Assembly (NCBI RefSeq): GCF_036067295.1
Contig: NZ_CP107954.1
Span: forward strand, 7,564,001 to 7,628,000
Source: Kribbella sp. NBC_00382
GTDB lineage: Bacteria; Actinomycetota; Actinomycetes; Propionibacteriales; Kribbellaceae
DNA length: 64,000 bases
Reading direction: 5' to 3'
The notes beneath the pieces were generated by a model. It had not been told where the DNA came from and searched no databases. It saw only the letters and a program-made list of their open reading frames with translations. A program made the translations under genes and the position numbers. Positions within the stretch are counted from its first letter, which is position 1. Each line of letters starts with the position of its first letter. Positions 16,353 to 25,919 of the stretch are shown here, one piece after another.

Positions 16353-17282
16353 ATGCCGACCATCGAGGACGTCCGTACCGCCGCCGCTGGACTGCATGGG
16401 CGGATCCACCGCACGCCGATGGTCGAGTCGTCGGCGCTCGATGAGCTGTTCGGCGGACGGCTCACGCTGAAGGCTGAGCTGTTCCAGAAGACGGGCAGCT
16501 TCAAGGTGCGCGGGCTGCTCAACAAGACGCTCAAGTTGACGGCCGAAGAGCGCGAGCGTGGCGTCATCACCGTGTCAGCGGGTAACGCGGCCGGGGCGCT
16601 GGCCTGGGCGGCCCGGGATGCGGGAGTGCCGGCGACTGTGGTGATGGCGAAGACCGCTGTGCCGGCGAAGATCGCGGCGGCTAAGGCGTACGGGGCTCAG
16701 GTGGAGCTGGTCGAGGGCGATCTGATGGGCGCCTACGAGTCGATCCGGGACGAGCGGAAGCTGACCGGGGTGCACCCGTTCGACGACCTCGACGTGATCA
16801 CTGGGCACGCCAGCCTCGCGCTGGAACTCCTCGACGACCGGCCAGACGTCGATACCGTGCTTGTGCCGGTCGGTGGTGGTGGACTCATCTCGGGCGTCGC
16901 GCTCGCGCTCAAGCTGATCCGGCCGAGCATCCGCGTGATCGGCATCGAGCCCGAGAACGCCGATGTCGTCAGCCGCAGCCTCGCCGCGGGCTCACCGCAG
17001 AAGCTCCCCACCGCGAAGAGCGTCGCCGACGGCCTCGCCGCCCCGGTCTGCGGCACCCACAACTACGGCATCATCGCCCAGTACGTCGATCAGGTGGTCC
17101 GCGTGAGCGAGGAGTCGCTTATCGAGGCGACGAAGCTAGTCATGTCCCGTACGAAGCTCGCCCTCGAGCCCGCCGCAGCAGCACCCTTCGCCGCCCTACT
17201 GGAAGGCAAGGTCCAGCTAGGCACCCTGGCTGCCGCCGTCGTCAGCGGCGGCAACCTGGATGTCTCCAAGCTGATGCTCTAG
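16353..17282 (+). CDS. PLP-dependent threonine/serine ammonia-lyase (or serine racemase-like)
   Basis: This 309-aa fold type II enzyme has the PLP lysine in KTGSFKVRG (the SFKxRG motif, about residue 51), the phosphate-binding glycine loop PVGGGGLISG and the asparagine loop SAGNAAGALA (SxGN). It lacks the C-terminal ACT domain of biosynthetic threonine deaminase, so it is of the catabolic/serine-racemase length. The reaction is probably L-threonine to 2-oxobutyrate plus ammonia, or the same with serine. Its stop overlaps the convergent GT87 gene by 4 bp. Confidence 0.85.
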   Translation: MPTIEDVRTAAAGLHGRIHRTPMVESSALDELFGGRLTLKAELFQKTGSFKVRGLLNKTLKLTAEERERGVITVSAGNAAGALAWAARDAGVPATVVMAKTAVPAKIAAAKAYGAQVELVEGDLMGAYESIRDERKLTGVHPFDDLDVITGHASLALELLDDRPDVDTVLVPVGGGGLISGVALALKLIRPSIRVIGIEPENADVVSRSLAAGSPQKLPTAKSVADGLAAPVCGTHNYGIIAQYVDQVVRVSEESLIEATKLVMSRTKLALEPAAAAPFAALLEGKVQLGTLAAAVVSGGNLDVSKLML

Positions 17283-18736
17283 GCGTGCGCCGGGTCTAGT
17301 CGGCGGGGTGGGGGGTCTGCGAGGACGCCGTCGCCGGGGTCATTGATGAGGTCGCCCTGGCGGACGGGGTCGTTCTCCGGGAGCAGGATGTCGCGGGAGA
17401 CGACCAGCATCAGCCACAGGGTGCCGGCCATGCGTAGTACGACCGAGAGCCAGTAGATCTTGTCCGGCTGGTTCGGGTCGCCGGGTGCGAGGTACTGGGC
17501 GAGATGCAGCCAGACCATCATCCAGTAGAACGACTCGCACGCCTGCCAGATCAGCCAGTCGCGCAGCTTCGGCCGGGCCAGCGCGACGAGCGGCAGCAGC
17601 CAGAGCACGTACTGCGGTGAGTACACCTTGTTGACCAGCAGGAACGCGGCTACCACCAGGAACGCCAGCTGCGCGAACCGCGGCGGTCGCGGCGCCATCA
17701 GGCCGAGGATCGCGATCGACAGGCAGAGCCCGGCGAAGATGACGATGTTGAGCTGGTTGACGTCGGCGACCTCGTGTTTGGCCAGCTTGAGGACGTACCA
17801 GATCGAGCCGTAGTCGCTCTCGCGCTCGTCGTTGAAGACCCAGAACGACAGCCACTCGTTCTTCGCCAGCAGGTAGATGGGGGCGTTGACCAGCCCCCAG
17901 CTGAACCCGGTGGCCACCAGCGCGAGGAACCAATGCCACAGCTTCCGCCCACGCAGGCAGACGATCAGCAGCGGCCCAAGCAGCAGGAACGGGTAGAACT
18001 TCGCCGCTGTCCCCAGTCCGAGCAGGATGCCGAACCAGATCGGCTTGCCCCGCGACCACGCCCACATCGCGCCCGCTGTCAGTACGACCGCGAACAGGTC
18101 CCAGTTGATCGTGGAGGTGAACGCCAGTACCGGCGCAGCTGCGACGTACAGGGCGATCATCGGCTGCCCACGGGCCCCGCCGTGGCGTTTGGGCACACCT
18201 CGAGCTGTCGCCACGGTCAGCCCGACCAGGATCAGCGCGCAGAGGAAGAGCATCGCGACGTTGACGACGAAGAAGACGCCGGCCGTGTCGCGCTTCTGCT
18301 GGTCCGTGACGTCCTTCTTGGGGTCGCCGGTGAAGACCCAGGTGATCTTGGCCGCGACCTCCATGAAGCCGCCGGTGAGCACCGGGTACTCCAGTACCGG
18401 GTAGTTGCCGGTGTCGAGGAACGGCCGGTTGCCCTCGGCGAAGCCGCGCTCCTGGTAGAGGTAGCCGATGTCGGAGTAGCACAGCGCCTGGAACGGCCGC
18501 CAGCTCTGCCGGTTCCAGCCGTCCTCCATACAGGGCGCCTTCTGCAGTACGCCGAGCGCGAAGGTGATGCAGCACACCGCGAGCGCGATCCGCAGCGGCG
18601 TCCACCAGGACGAGCTGAGCCGGGCGAACTTCCCAGTAGGACCGCCGAGGCCCACAGTCAGACGTGCGACGGCCGGTTCGACCTCAGGTGGCCGTGGCTG
18701 CGCGTCCTGGGCACTTGGTGGCGTCACGGGGGCCAT
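17279..18736 (-). CDS. GT87/DUF2029-like membrane glycosyltransferase
   Basis: This 485-aa protein starts with a cytosolic arm (about 45 residues, rich in Pro) and has about nine to ten membrane segments. The first extracellular loop holds PCMEDGWNRQSWRPFQALCYSDIGYLY with an acidic pair, then PVLEYPVLTGGFMEV, a layout conserved in actinobacterial GT87 relatives. Further on, INWDLFAVVLTAGAMWAW and GTAAKFYPFLLLGPLL are typical. It probably transfers a sugar from polyprenyl phosphate to an envelope acceptor. It sits alone, 99 bp from the allantoin operon that follows on the same strand, and is not obviously part of it. Confidence 0.8.
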   Translation of the reverse strand: MAPVTPPSAQDAQPRPPEVEPAVARLTVGLGGPTGKFARLSSSWWTPLRIALAVCCITFALGVLQKAPCMEDGWNRQSWRPFQALCYSDIGYLYQERGFAEGNRPFLDTGNYPVLEYPVLTGGFMEVAAKITWVFTGDPKKDVTDQQKRDTAGVFFVVNVAMLFLCALILVGLTVATARGVPKRHGGARGQPMIALYVAAAPVLAFTSTINWDLFAVVLTAGAMWAWSRGKPIWFGILLGLGTAAKFYPFLLLGPLLIVCLRGRKLWHWFLALVATGFSWGLVNAPIYLLAKNEWLSFWVFNDERESDYGSIWYVLKLAKHEVADVNQLNIVIFAGLCLSIAILGLMAPRPPRFAQLAFLVVAAFLLVNKVYSPQYVLWLLPLVALARPKLRDWLIWQACESFYWMMVWLHLAQYLAPGDPNQPDKIYWLSVVLRMAGTLWLMLVVSRDILLPENDPVRQGDLINDPGDGVLADPPPRRLDPAHA

Positions 18737-18835
18737 CGTCTCCTATCCGCTCGGCCGCCCGGCAGGCGGCGCCCGCCAGGTTACCTAGGTTGTCCACCCC
18801 TGTGCGTCATTGAGGTCGGAAGAACCCTAGCGGGG

Positions 18836-19657
18836 TCAGCTCAGGCGTGGGAGTTTGGCGTGGCGGTTGACGTCTTTGTAGATGAGGTAGCGGAACGGGC
18901 CGGGTCCGCCGGCGTAGCAGGCCTGGGGGCAGAAGGCGCGGAGCCAGAGGAAGTCGCCCTCCTGGACCTCCACCCAGTCCTTGTTGAGCAGGTAGACCGC
19001 CTTGCCCTCGAGGATGTAGATGCCGTGTTCCATCACGTGCGTCTCGGGGAACGGGATCACGCCGCCGGGTTCGAAGCTCACGATGTTGACGTGGAAGTCG
19101 TACCGGACATCGAGCGGATCGACGAACCGCTGCGTCCGCCACCGCCCCTCGGTCCCCGGCATCTCGATGCCCTCGACATCGGTCTCGTTCGTGACGAAGG
19201 CCTCCGGCGCGGGAATCCCCTCGACTGCTTCGTAGGCCTTGCGCACGAAATGGAAGGTCGCGAGCTGGTCGCTGGTGTTGCGCAGGGTCCAGTCCGAGCT
19301 CGGCGGCAGGAACGCATAGCCACCCGGCGCCAGCTCGTGCTTCTCCCCGCCGACCGTCAGCACCAAGTTGCCGGAGACAACGAACAGTACGGCCGAAGCG
19401 CCCGGGTCCGTCTCGGGCTTGTCGCTGCCGCCACCCGGCGAGACCTCGACGATGTACTGCGAGAACGTCTCCGCGAACCCCGACAGCGGCCGCGCGATCA
19501 CCCACAGCCTGGTGTTGTCCCAGAACGGCAACTGGCTGGTGACGATGTCGCGCATCGTGCCCCGCGGCAGTACGGCGTACGACTCGGTGAAGACCGCGCG
19601 ATCGGTGGTCAGCTCCGTCTGCGCGGGGTGCCCGCCCATTGGGGAGTAGTAGGTCAT
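18836..19657 (-). CDS. allE: (S)-ureidoglycine aminohydrolase
   Basis: This 273-aa bicupin converts (S)-ureidoglycine to (S)-ureidoglycolate and ammonia. It has two cupin barrels (about residues 40-125 and 165-260). The second holds the metal ligands in PFPETHVMEHGIYILEG (the E-H-H pattern) and WLRAFCPQACYAGG. The start MTYYSPMGGHP matches the family. Its ATG overlaps the allantoinase stop by 4 bp. It is the last gene of the leftward operon. Its substrate must come from allantoate amidohydrolase, whose gene is not in this window. Confidence 0.93.
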   Translation of the reverse strand: MTYYSPMGGHPAQTELTTDRAVFTESYAVLPRGTMRDIVTSQLPFWDNTRLWVIARPLSGFAETFSQYIVEVSPGGGSDKPETDPGASAVLFVVSGNLVLTVGGEKHELAPGGYAFLPPSSDWTLRNTSDQLATFHFVRKAYEAVEGIPAPEAFVTNETDVEGIEMPGTEGRWRTQRFVDPLDVRYDFHVNIVSFEPGGVIPFPETHVMEHGIYILEGKAVYLLNKDWVEVQEGDFLWLRAFCPQACYAGGPGPFRYLIYKDVNRHAKLPRLS

Positions 19658-21024
19658 GCGTCGTCTCCTCGGGTCAGCAGCCGGCCGCGGGGGCCGGCGT
19701 CGATGTCGATGGGGCGGCCGCGCAGCCAGGTACTGCGAACCACACCGGCAAGCGGCCGTCCGGCGTACGGGGTGATCGCGTTCTTGTGATGGAGCGCGGC
19801 GACATCCACCACGAACGACTCGTCGGGCGCGAACACGCAGAAGTCAGCGTCGTACCCGACCTCGAGCCGGCCCTTGTGCGTCAGACCCACCTGCGCGGCC
19901 GGCGCCTGGCACATCCAGCGGGCGACGTCGGTGAGCGTGAAACCCCGTTCGCGCGCTCCCGTCCAGACGGCCGGCAGCCCGACTTGGAGCGACGCGATAC
20001 CACCCCAGGCCGCGCCGAAGTCGCCGGTGTCGAGCCGCTTCAGGTCGATGGTCGACGGCGAATGGTCGGAGACGACCAGGTCGATCAGCCCGTCGCGCAG
20101 CCCCTGCCAAAGCAACTCACGGTTGGCCGCCTCGCGGATCGGCGGGCAGCACTTGTACTGCGTTGCGCCGTCCGGGATCTCCTCGGCGGAGAAGGTCAAG
20201 TAGTGCGGGCAGGTCTCGGCGGTGATCCGCACGCCGTCGCGACGAGCGGCCGCGAGCAAGGGCAGTACGTCGGCGCTGGACACGTGCAATATGTGCACTC
20301 GGCAACCAGTCTGGCGGGCCAGCTCGATCACCTCAGCCACTGCGGCGTTCTCCGCCTCACGCGGGCGGGAGTGGAGGAAGCGCTGATAACTCGCACCGTC
20401 CGGCTGAGGGGCGGTGTCGATCTGGTGAGCGTCCTCGGCATGAACGATCAGGAGTCCGTCGAACGCGCTGATCTCGCGCATCGCGCGCTGGAGCTCTTTG
20501 GCGTCCAGCGGTGGAAACTCATCGACTCCCGAGTGGAGCAAGAAGCATTTGAACCCGAACACTCCGGCCTCATGCAGCGGCCTCAACTGCTCGGCGTTCC
20601 CGGGGATCGCTCCACCCCAGAAACCGACGTCGACGTAGGCCTGGCTCTGGGCTGTCTTTCTCTTGAGCTCCAACGCCGGTACGTCGCAAGTCGGCGGGAT
20701 ACTGTTGAGCGGCATGTCGATGATCGTGGTGACACCGCCCGCCGCGGCCGCCCGGGTCGCGCTGGTGAAGCCCTCCCAGTCGGTCCGCCCCGGATCGTTC
20801 ACGTGCACATGCGAGTCGACAAGCCCCGGGAACAGCACCTCGTCCTCGGCCAGCTCAACCAGCTCGGGAGCGCCGTGCCCTTCGCCTGGGGTGGCGTCTT
20901 CGTACACCGTGTCGTACGGGTCGATGCTGACGATCCGGCCGTCCTTCACGCCGACGGCAGCGGGTACGAGGCCCGTGGTACTGACCATCCGGCGGGCCCG
21001 GATGACGAGGTCCAACGCGGTCAT
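19654..21024 (-). CDS. allB: Allantoinase
   Basis: This 456-aa amidohydrolase opens the ring of allantoin to allantoate. It shows the metal-site motif PGLVDSHVHVNDPGRTDWEGF, the carboxylated lysine region GVFGFKCFLLHSGVD, the histidines in LIVHAEDAH and CRVHILHVSSAD, and the catalytic Asp in VSDHSPS. I placed the start at MTALDLVIRARR (ATG at 21024); the frame extends to 21108 with a cysteine-rich, non-family segment. It lies 22 bp after glxK and overlaps allE by 4 bp. Confidence 0.95.
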   Translation of the reverse strand: MTALDLVIRARRMVSTTGLVPAAVGVKDGRIVSIDPYDTVYEDATPGEGHGAPELVELAEDEVLFPGLVDSHVHVNDPGRTDWEGFTSATRAAAAGGVTTIIDMPLNSIPPTCDVPALELKRKTAQSQAYVDVGFWGGAIPGNAEQLRPLHEAGVFGFKCFLLHSGVDEFPPLDAKELQRAMREISAFDGLLIVHAEDAHQIDTAPQPDGASYQRFLHSRPREAENAAVAEVIELARQTGCRVHILHVSSADVLPLLAAARRDGVRITAETCPHYLTFSAEEIPDGATQYKCCPPIREAANRELLWQGLRDGLIDLVVSDHSPSTIDLKRLDTGDFGAAWGGIASLQVGLPAVWTGARERGFTLTDVARWMCQAPAAQVGLTHKGRLEVGYDADFCVFAPDESFVVDVAALHHKNAITPYAGRPLAGVVRSTWLRGRPIDIDAGPRGRLLTRGDDA

Positions 21025-21046
21025 GCGGTCCCCTCTCGGTTGAAAC

Positions 21047-22375
21047 TCATCGTAGGTCGGCCGCGATCCGTTCACCGAGCAATCGCAGCAACGGCACCGG
21101 ATCCGCAATACACCGCCGTACGTCCGGCTCGAGATCCGTCAGCGCATAAGCCTTCTTGATCCCCGCCTCCCGCAGCCGCTCCCCGTCCAGCGTGTTGGCA
21201 CCACAAACAGCCACCACCGGTACGCCGGCAGCCGCCCCCGCCGCAGCCACTCCTACAACCGCCTTCCCCCGCAACGTCTGCTCGTCCAACTTCCCCTCAC
21301 CCGTCACCAGCAAATCAGCCCCCACCAACCGCTCCCCAAACCCCACCAGCTCCAGCACCAACCCAATCCCCGCCCGCAACTCCCCACCAAGCACCCCCAC
21401 CACCACAAACCCCACACCCCCAGCAGCCCCCGCCCCAGGTACCTCCCGAGCGTCCACGCGAGGCGCAGAGTCGAGGTCCGCCCCCGCCGCCCGCTCGGAG
21501 CGGAGCTCCCGCCCCGCCGCGTGTGCGGAGTCGAGGTCCGCCCCCGCCGGGTGCGCGGGGAGGAGGTCTGGCGCCGCGTGTGCGGAGCGGAGATCCGGGC
21601 GGGCGGGATCGCCATGCTCGTGGCTGGTGGTTTGAGCCACGAGGTTGGCCCAGTGGTCTAGAGCGCGGTCGAGTGCTTCGACGTCACTCGGGCTGGCGCC
21701 CTTCTGCGGCCCGTACGTTGCTGCGGCACCCGTCGGGCCTGTCAATGGATTGTCGACGTCGCAGGCGACGATGATCTCCACGCCCTGCAATCGCGTGCGG
21801 AGCGCGCTCAGGTCGACTGACTCTGCCGCGAGTAGCCCGGCGCCGCCTTCGGGGACTTCCTCTCCGCGGGCGTCGAGTACCCGTGCTCCGAGCGCGCGGA
21901 TGAGGCCAGCGCCTCCGTCGGTACTAGCGCTGCCGCCGATTCCGAGGATCACCCGCGTGCACCCGCTGTCGACCGCAGCCGCCAGTACCTCCCCGACTCC
22001 CCGCGACGACGCGCTCATCGGAGCCGGCTTGCCGCCGGGCAGCCGCACCAATCCACACACGTCAGCCAACTCGACAACAGCCGTATCCCCACGCCGAGCA
22101 AACCCACTCCACACCAACTCACCAGTCGGCCCAGACGCCACCACCGGCACCAGCTCAAACCCCGCAGCAACAACAGCAGCCAACGTCCCATCCCCACCAT
22201 CAGCCACCGACACCCAGTCGACGACAGCGTCCGGTCGCTCCCGCCGCACGCCTTCACCGACGGCGGCGGCAACCTCATCGCTGCCGACTGATCCCTTGAA
22301 CTTGTCTGAGGCAACCAGCACCCGGCACCCCGCCTCTGGCTTTCCCAAAGGCGGGGTGGAGGAAGAAGCCGACAT
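21047..22375 (-). CDS. glxK: Glycerate kinase with a 10-residue repeat insertion
   Basis: This 442-aa kinase phosphorylates glycerate made from glyoxylate by Gcl and GlxR. Family motifs are VLVASDKFKGSV at the N-terminus, VADGGDGTL, GIGGSASTDGGAG, DVDNPLTGPTGAAATYGPQKGA, VPGAGAAGGVGF and LLVTGEGKLDEQTLRGK. The usual length is about 370-390 residues; the extra length lies in a loop (about residues 250-305) built of 10-residue repeats such as DLDSAHAAGR and ELRSERAAGA. The gene starts inside the gcl stop (TGATG). The insertion may be a tolerated surface loop; its effect on activity is unknown. Confidence 0.93.
   Translation of the reverse strand: MSASSSTPPLGKPEAGCRVLVASDKFKGSVGSDEVAAAVGEGVRRERPDAVVDWVSVADGGDGTLAAVVAAGFELVPVVASGPTGELVWSGFARRGDTAVVELADVCGLVRLPGGKPAPMSASSRGVGEVLAAAVDSGCTRVILGIGGSASTDGGAGLIRALGARVLDARGEEVPEGGAGLLAAESVDLSALRTRLQGVEIIVACDVDNPLTGPTGAAATYGPQKGASPSDVEALDRALDHWANLVAQTTSHEHGDPARPDLRSAHAAPDLLPAHPAGADLDSAHAAGRELRSERAAGADLDSAPRVDAREVPGAGAAGGVGFVVVGVLGGELRAGIGLVLELVGFGERLVGADLLVTGEGKLDEQTLRGKAVVGVAAAGAAAGVPVVAVCGANTLDGERLREAGIKKAYALTDLEPDVRRCIADPVPLLRLLGERIAADLR
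21456..21605. repeat. 30-bp tandem repeats inside glxK (about five imperfect units)
   Basis: The sequence GTCGAGGTCCGCCCCCGCCG recurs 60 bp apart (from 21470 and from 21530), with diverged units between and after. Units are 30 bp (one of 27 bp), so the frame is kept, giving a 10-residue peptide repeat in a kinase loop. Confidence 0.7.
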
Positions 22376-24186
22376 CAGCTACTCGCTGGGGCGGCGGCCG
22401 ACAGCACACCCGGAGCGAGTGTGGTGACCGCTGTGGGAGCGTCCTCTGCAGTTTCCGCGAGGGGCTCGAATTCGTTGATGCTGTCGATTTCGGTGCCCAT
22501 GGAGACGTTGGTGACTCGTTCGAGGATGACCTCGACGACGACCGGGACGTGGAACTCGTCCAGCAGCTTCTTCGCTTGTTCCAGGGCCGGCAGGATCTCG
22601 TCGGGCTCGGAGACCCGCAACGCCTTGCACCCCAAGCCCTCGGCGACCTTCACATGATCGACGCCGTAGCCGTTGAGTTCGGGGCTGTTGAGGTTTTCGA
22701 AGGAGAGTTGGACGCAGTAGTCCATTTCGAGGCCGCGTTGGGCTTGGCGGATCAGGCCGAGGTAAGAGTTGTTCACCACCACGTGGATGTACGGGATGTT
22801 GAACTGGGCGCCGACCGCCAACTCCTCGATCAGGAATTGGAAGTCGTAGTCGCCCGAGAGCGCGACGACGGTTGACTCCGGATCGGCAACCGCGACACCG
22901 AGCGCCGCCGGCACGGTCCACCCCAACGGACCGGCCTGGCCGGCGTTGATCCAGTGGCGGGGGCGGTAGACATGCAGCAGCTGGGCGGCCTGGATTTGCG
23001 ACAAGCCGATCGTGCTGACGTACCGGGTCTCCGGACCGAAGGCCCGGTTCATTTCCTCATACACGCGCTGCGGCTTCACCGGCACGGCATCGAAGTGCGT
23101 CTTCCGCTGCAACGTCGCCCGCCGCTCGCGGCACTCCTCTCCCCACGTCCAGCGCCCAGCCAGCTTGCCTTCGAGTGCCCATTCCCGAGCAACCTCGATG
23201 AAGACCTCCAGCGCAGCCCGCGCATCGGACACGATCGAGTAGTCCGGCGCCAGCACCCGCCCGATCTGGGTCGGTTCGATATCGACGTGCACGATCTTGC
23301 GACCTTCGGTGTACGTGGAGATCGAACCGGTATGCCGGTTGGCCCACCGATTACCGATCCCGAGCACGAAGTCGGACGCCAGCAACGTCGCGTTCCCGTA
23401 CCGATGCGAAGTCTGCAGCCCGACCATCCCAGCCGCCAGCGGATGGTCATCCGGAATCGCACCCCACCCCATCAGAGTCGGTGCGACCGGTACACCGACC
23501 AGCTCGGCAAACTCGACCAGCAACCCAGCCGCATCCGCGTTGATCACCCCACCACCAGCAACAATCAGCGGCCGCGAGGCCGAGTTGAGCATCTCCAGCG
23601 CCTTCTCCGCCTGAGCCCGAGTCGCGGCAGGCCGGAGTACCGGCAGTGGTTCGTACGTGTCGATGTCGAACTCGATCTCCGCCAGCTGCACATCGATCGG
23701 CAGGTCAACGAGCACCGGTCCCGGCCGTCCCTCTCGCATCAACCAGAAGGCCCGCTGGAACGTCCCCGGAACCTGCGCCGCCTCCATCACCGTGACCGCC
23801 CATTTGGCGACCGGCCCGGCGATCGAAGCGATGTCGACCGCCTGGAAATCCTCCTTGTGCAGCTTGGCCACCGGCGCCTGCCCGGTGATGCACAGGATCG
23901 GGATCGAGTCGGCCGAAGCGGAGTACAGGCCGGTGATCATGTCGGTACCCGCCGGGCCGGACGTACCGATGCAGATGCCGATGTTCCCGTAGGCAGCCCG
24001 CGTGTAGCCCTCAGCCATGTGCGAGGCAGCCTCGACGTGGCGAGCCAGCACGTGCTTAACCCCGCCATGCTTCTTCAGAGCGCTGTAGAACGGATTGATC
24101 GCGGCACCGGGCAACCCGAACGCCTGCGTCGCACCTTCCTTCTCCAGGATCAGTACTGCGGCATCGACCGCGCGCATGCGAGCCAT
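22375..24186 (-). CDS. gcl: Glyoxylate carboligase
   Basis: This 603-aa thiamine-diphosphate enzyme condenses two glyoxylates to tartronate semialdehyde and CO2. It has the three domains of acetolactate-synthase-like proteins. The decisive residue is V51 in LARHVEAASHMAEGY, where other ThDP enzymes have a catalytic glutamate; this valine is the hallmark of Gcl. The ThDP-Mg motif is in ALSGDYDFQFLIEEL with NNSYLGLIRQAQ. It overlaps glxR by one base (ATG/TGA) and glxK by TGATG, so it is the centre of the glyoxylate operon. Confidence 0.96.
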   Translation of the reverse strand: MARMRAVDAAVLILEKEGATQAFGLPGAAINPFYSALKKHGGVKHVLARHVEAASHMAEGYTRAAYGNIGICIGTSGPAGTDMITGLYSASADSIPILCITGQAPVAKLHKEDFQAVDIASIAGPVAKWAVTVMEAAQVPGTFQRAFWLMREGRPGPVLVDLPIDVQLAEIEFDIDTYEPLPVLRPAATRAQAEKALEMLNSASRPLIVAGGGVINADAAGLLVEFAELVGVPVAPTLMGWGAIPDDHPLAAGMVGLQTSHRYGNATLLASDFVLGIGNRWANRHTGSISTYTEGRKIVHVDIEPTQIGRVLAPDYSIVSDARAALEVFIEVAREWALEGKLAGRWTWGEECRERRATLQRKTHFDAVPVKPQRVYEEMNRAFGPETRYVSTIGLSQIQAAQLLHVYRPRHWINAGQAGPLGWTVPAALGVAVADPESTVVALSGDYDFQFLIEELAVGAQFNIPYIHVVVNNSYLGLIRQAQRGLEMDYCVQLSFENLNSPELNGYGVDHVKVAEGLGCKALRVSEPDEILPALEQAKKLLDEFHVPVVVEVILERVTNVSMGTEIDSINEFEPLAETAEDAPTAVTTLAPGVLSAAAPASS

Positions 24187-25070
24187 CAGGCCACAACCTT
24201 CCCCGACAGCCGCTCGACGCCACGCAGCAGCGCGGAGTGGTCGAGCCCGCCATCGCCGTTGGCCCGAGCCGATGCGACCAGCTGAGCAACCAAAGCCCCC
24301 AGCGGGACGACCACGCCAGCCTCGCGGGCCGCCGCCGTCACGATCCCCATGTCCTTGTGATGCAGATCGATCCGGAACCCTGGCTGGAAGGAGCGCGACA
24401 ACATGTTCTCCTTCTTCTGCTGAAGCACCGCCGATCCCGCCAGCCCGCCGCCGAGCACCTCCAGCGCGGCCTTTGTGTCCACCCCGTACGCCTCCAGGAA
24501 CACCAGCGCCTCTGACACCGCCTGGATGTTCGCCGCGACGATCAGCTGGTTAGCGGCCTTAACCGTCTGCCCCGAACCACTCGGCCCGACGTGGACAACG
24601 GTCTTACCCACGGCATCGAACAACGGCTTGGCGATCGCGAAGTCGTCCGCCTCACCACCGACCATGATCGACAGCGCAGCGTTCCGAGCCCCAGCCTCAC
24701 CACCGGAGACAGGAGCATCGAGCATCCGGAACCCAACCGCCCGCGCCCGCTCGGCAAGCTGCTGCGTGACATCGGGCCTAATGCTGGAGAAGTCGATGAT
24801 CAGCGTGCCGGTCTCGGCCAGCTGGAAGACCCCTTCCTCCCCGGTCAGCACCTGCTCCACGTCGGGCGAGTCCGGCACCATCACGCAGATCACGTCGGCC
24901 CCCTTGACCGCGTCGGCCAGCGACTCGGCCGCCCGCCCGCCGGCCTCGACCAGCGCGACAGCACGCTCCGGGCTGTGGTCGAAGCCAGCAACTACGTGAC
25001 CGGCGTTGGCCAGATGGACAGCCATCGGATTGCCCATGATGCCGAGGCCGATGAAAGCAATATTCGTCAT
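24186..25070 (-). CDS. glxR: Tartronate semialdehyde reductase (2-hydroxy-3-oxopropionate reductase)
   Basis: This 294-aa beta-hydroxyacid dehydrogenase reduces tartronate semialdehyde to D-glycerate. The NAD(P) fold starts IAFIGLGIMGNPMA; the substrate loop DAPVSGGEAGA and the catalytic lysine in TVKAANQLIVAAN are clear, followed by the helical C-terminal domain. It lies between hyi (11 bp gap) and gcl (overlap), as in other glyoxylate operons. Confidence 0.94.
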   Translation of the reverse strand: MTNIAFIGLGIMGNPMAVHLANAGHVVAGFDHSPERAVALVEAGGRAAESLADAVKGADVICVMVPDSPDVEQVLTGEEGVFQLAETGTLIIDFSSIRPDVTQQLAERARAVGFRMLDAPVSGGEAGARNAALSIMVGGEADDFAIAKPLFDAVGKTVVHVGPSGSGQTVKAANQLIVAANIQAVSEALVFLEAYGVDTKAALEVLGGGLAGSAVLQQKKENMLSRSFQPGFRIDLHHKDMGIVTAAAREAGVVVPLGALVAQLVASARANGDGGLDHSALLRGVERLSGKVVA

Positions 25071-25081
25071 CTCAAAGTCTC

Positions 25082-25903
25082 CTAAGAAGTAGGCAGGCCG
25101 CGGCGCGAACGCGGCAGCCAGCCGAAGCTGTCGTTGGTGGAAGTGGCCGGCTTGTACTCGAGCGAGACCCAGCCGGAGTAGCCGTTCGCCTCGAGCGCAG
25201 CGAGCTGAGCGTCGAGCGGGAGTGACCCGGTACCGGGCTCGTTGCGGCCAGGAGCATCCGCGATCTGCACATGCGCGATCCGGTCGGTGTGCTCGGCGAT
25301 CACCCGATCGACGTCATCACCGTTGACCGCGAGGTGGTACAGATCCGCGAGCAACCCAAGATTCTGTACTCCGGAAGCCGCCCGCACCCGATCGATGACA
25401 CCGAGCACATCGGCGGCCGTCCGCAGCGGATACCGCTCAGCCCCACTGACCGGCTCGACCAGCACCGTCGCGCCGATCCGATCAGCAGCCCGCGCCGCCA
25501 ACGCAAGATTCTCGACGGCAAGCTCATCCTGCTCAAGAGCGCTGTCGATGCGGTTGCCGTAGAGCGCATTGAACGCCCGGCACCCGAGCTGCTCGCCGAT
25601 GCCGACCGTCACGTCGACGTTGTCCCGGAACTCCCCCGACCGCTTGGGCCACGACACCAGCCCGCGATCACCACCAGGCATGTCCCCGGCGAAGAAGTTG
25701 AGCCCGACCAGCTGCACGCCGGCATCCCGGATCGCGGTCACAAACCCCTCGACCTCGGCATCACCCGGTACCGCCTCAGCGAACGGCCACCAGAACTCGA
25801 CCGCCTCGAACCCAGCCTCCCGGGCAGCCGCCGGGCGCTCCAGCAGCGGCAGCTCTGTGAACAGGATCGAGCAGTTCACGGCGTGGCGCAGCGCGTGGCT
25901 CAT
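25082..25903 (-). CDS. hyi: Hydroxypyruvate isomerase
   Basis: This 273-aa TIM-barrel protein of the xylose isomerase-like family interconverts hydroxypyruvate and tartronate semialdehyde. Visible are AVNCSILFTELPLLERP at the start, FEAVEFWWPF, VQLVGLNFFAGDMPGGDRGL, TVLVEPVSGAERYPL (metal Glu), LADLYHLAVNGDD and HVQIADAPGRNEPGTG (metal residues). The ATG at 25903 fits the conserved N-terminus; 20 codons further upstream are not family-like. It is the first gene of the leftward operon, with two IclR-type operator candidates just upstream. Confidence 0.93.
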   Translation of the reverse strand: MSHALRHAVNCSILFTELPLLERPAAAREAGFEAVEFWWPFAEAVPGDAEVEGFVTAIRDAGVQLVGLNFFAGDMPGGDRGLVSWPKRSGEFRDNVDVTVGIGEQLGCRAFNALYGNRIDSALEQDELAVENLALAARAADRIGATVLVEPVSGAERYPLRTAADVLGVIDRVRAASGVQNLGLLADLYHLAVNGDDVDRVIAEHTDRIAHVQIADAPGRNEPGTGSLPLDAQLAALEANGYSGWVSLEYKPATSTNDSFGWLPRSRRGLPTS

Positions 25904-25919
25904 GGAGTCCTTCTCTCGT

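Noticed and set aside
17774..21159. Long plus-strand frames opposite the GT87 and allantoin genes
   Set aside because: The opposite strand encodes proteins with clear catalytic motifs and overlaps consistent with an operon; the plus frames have none.
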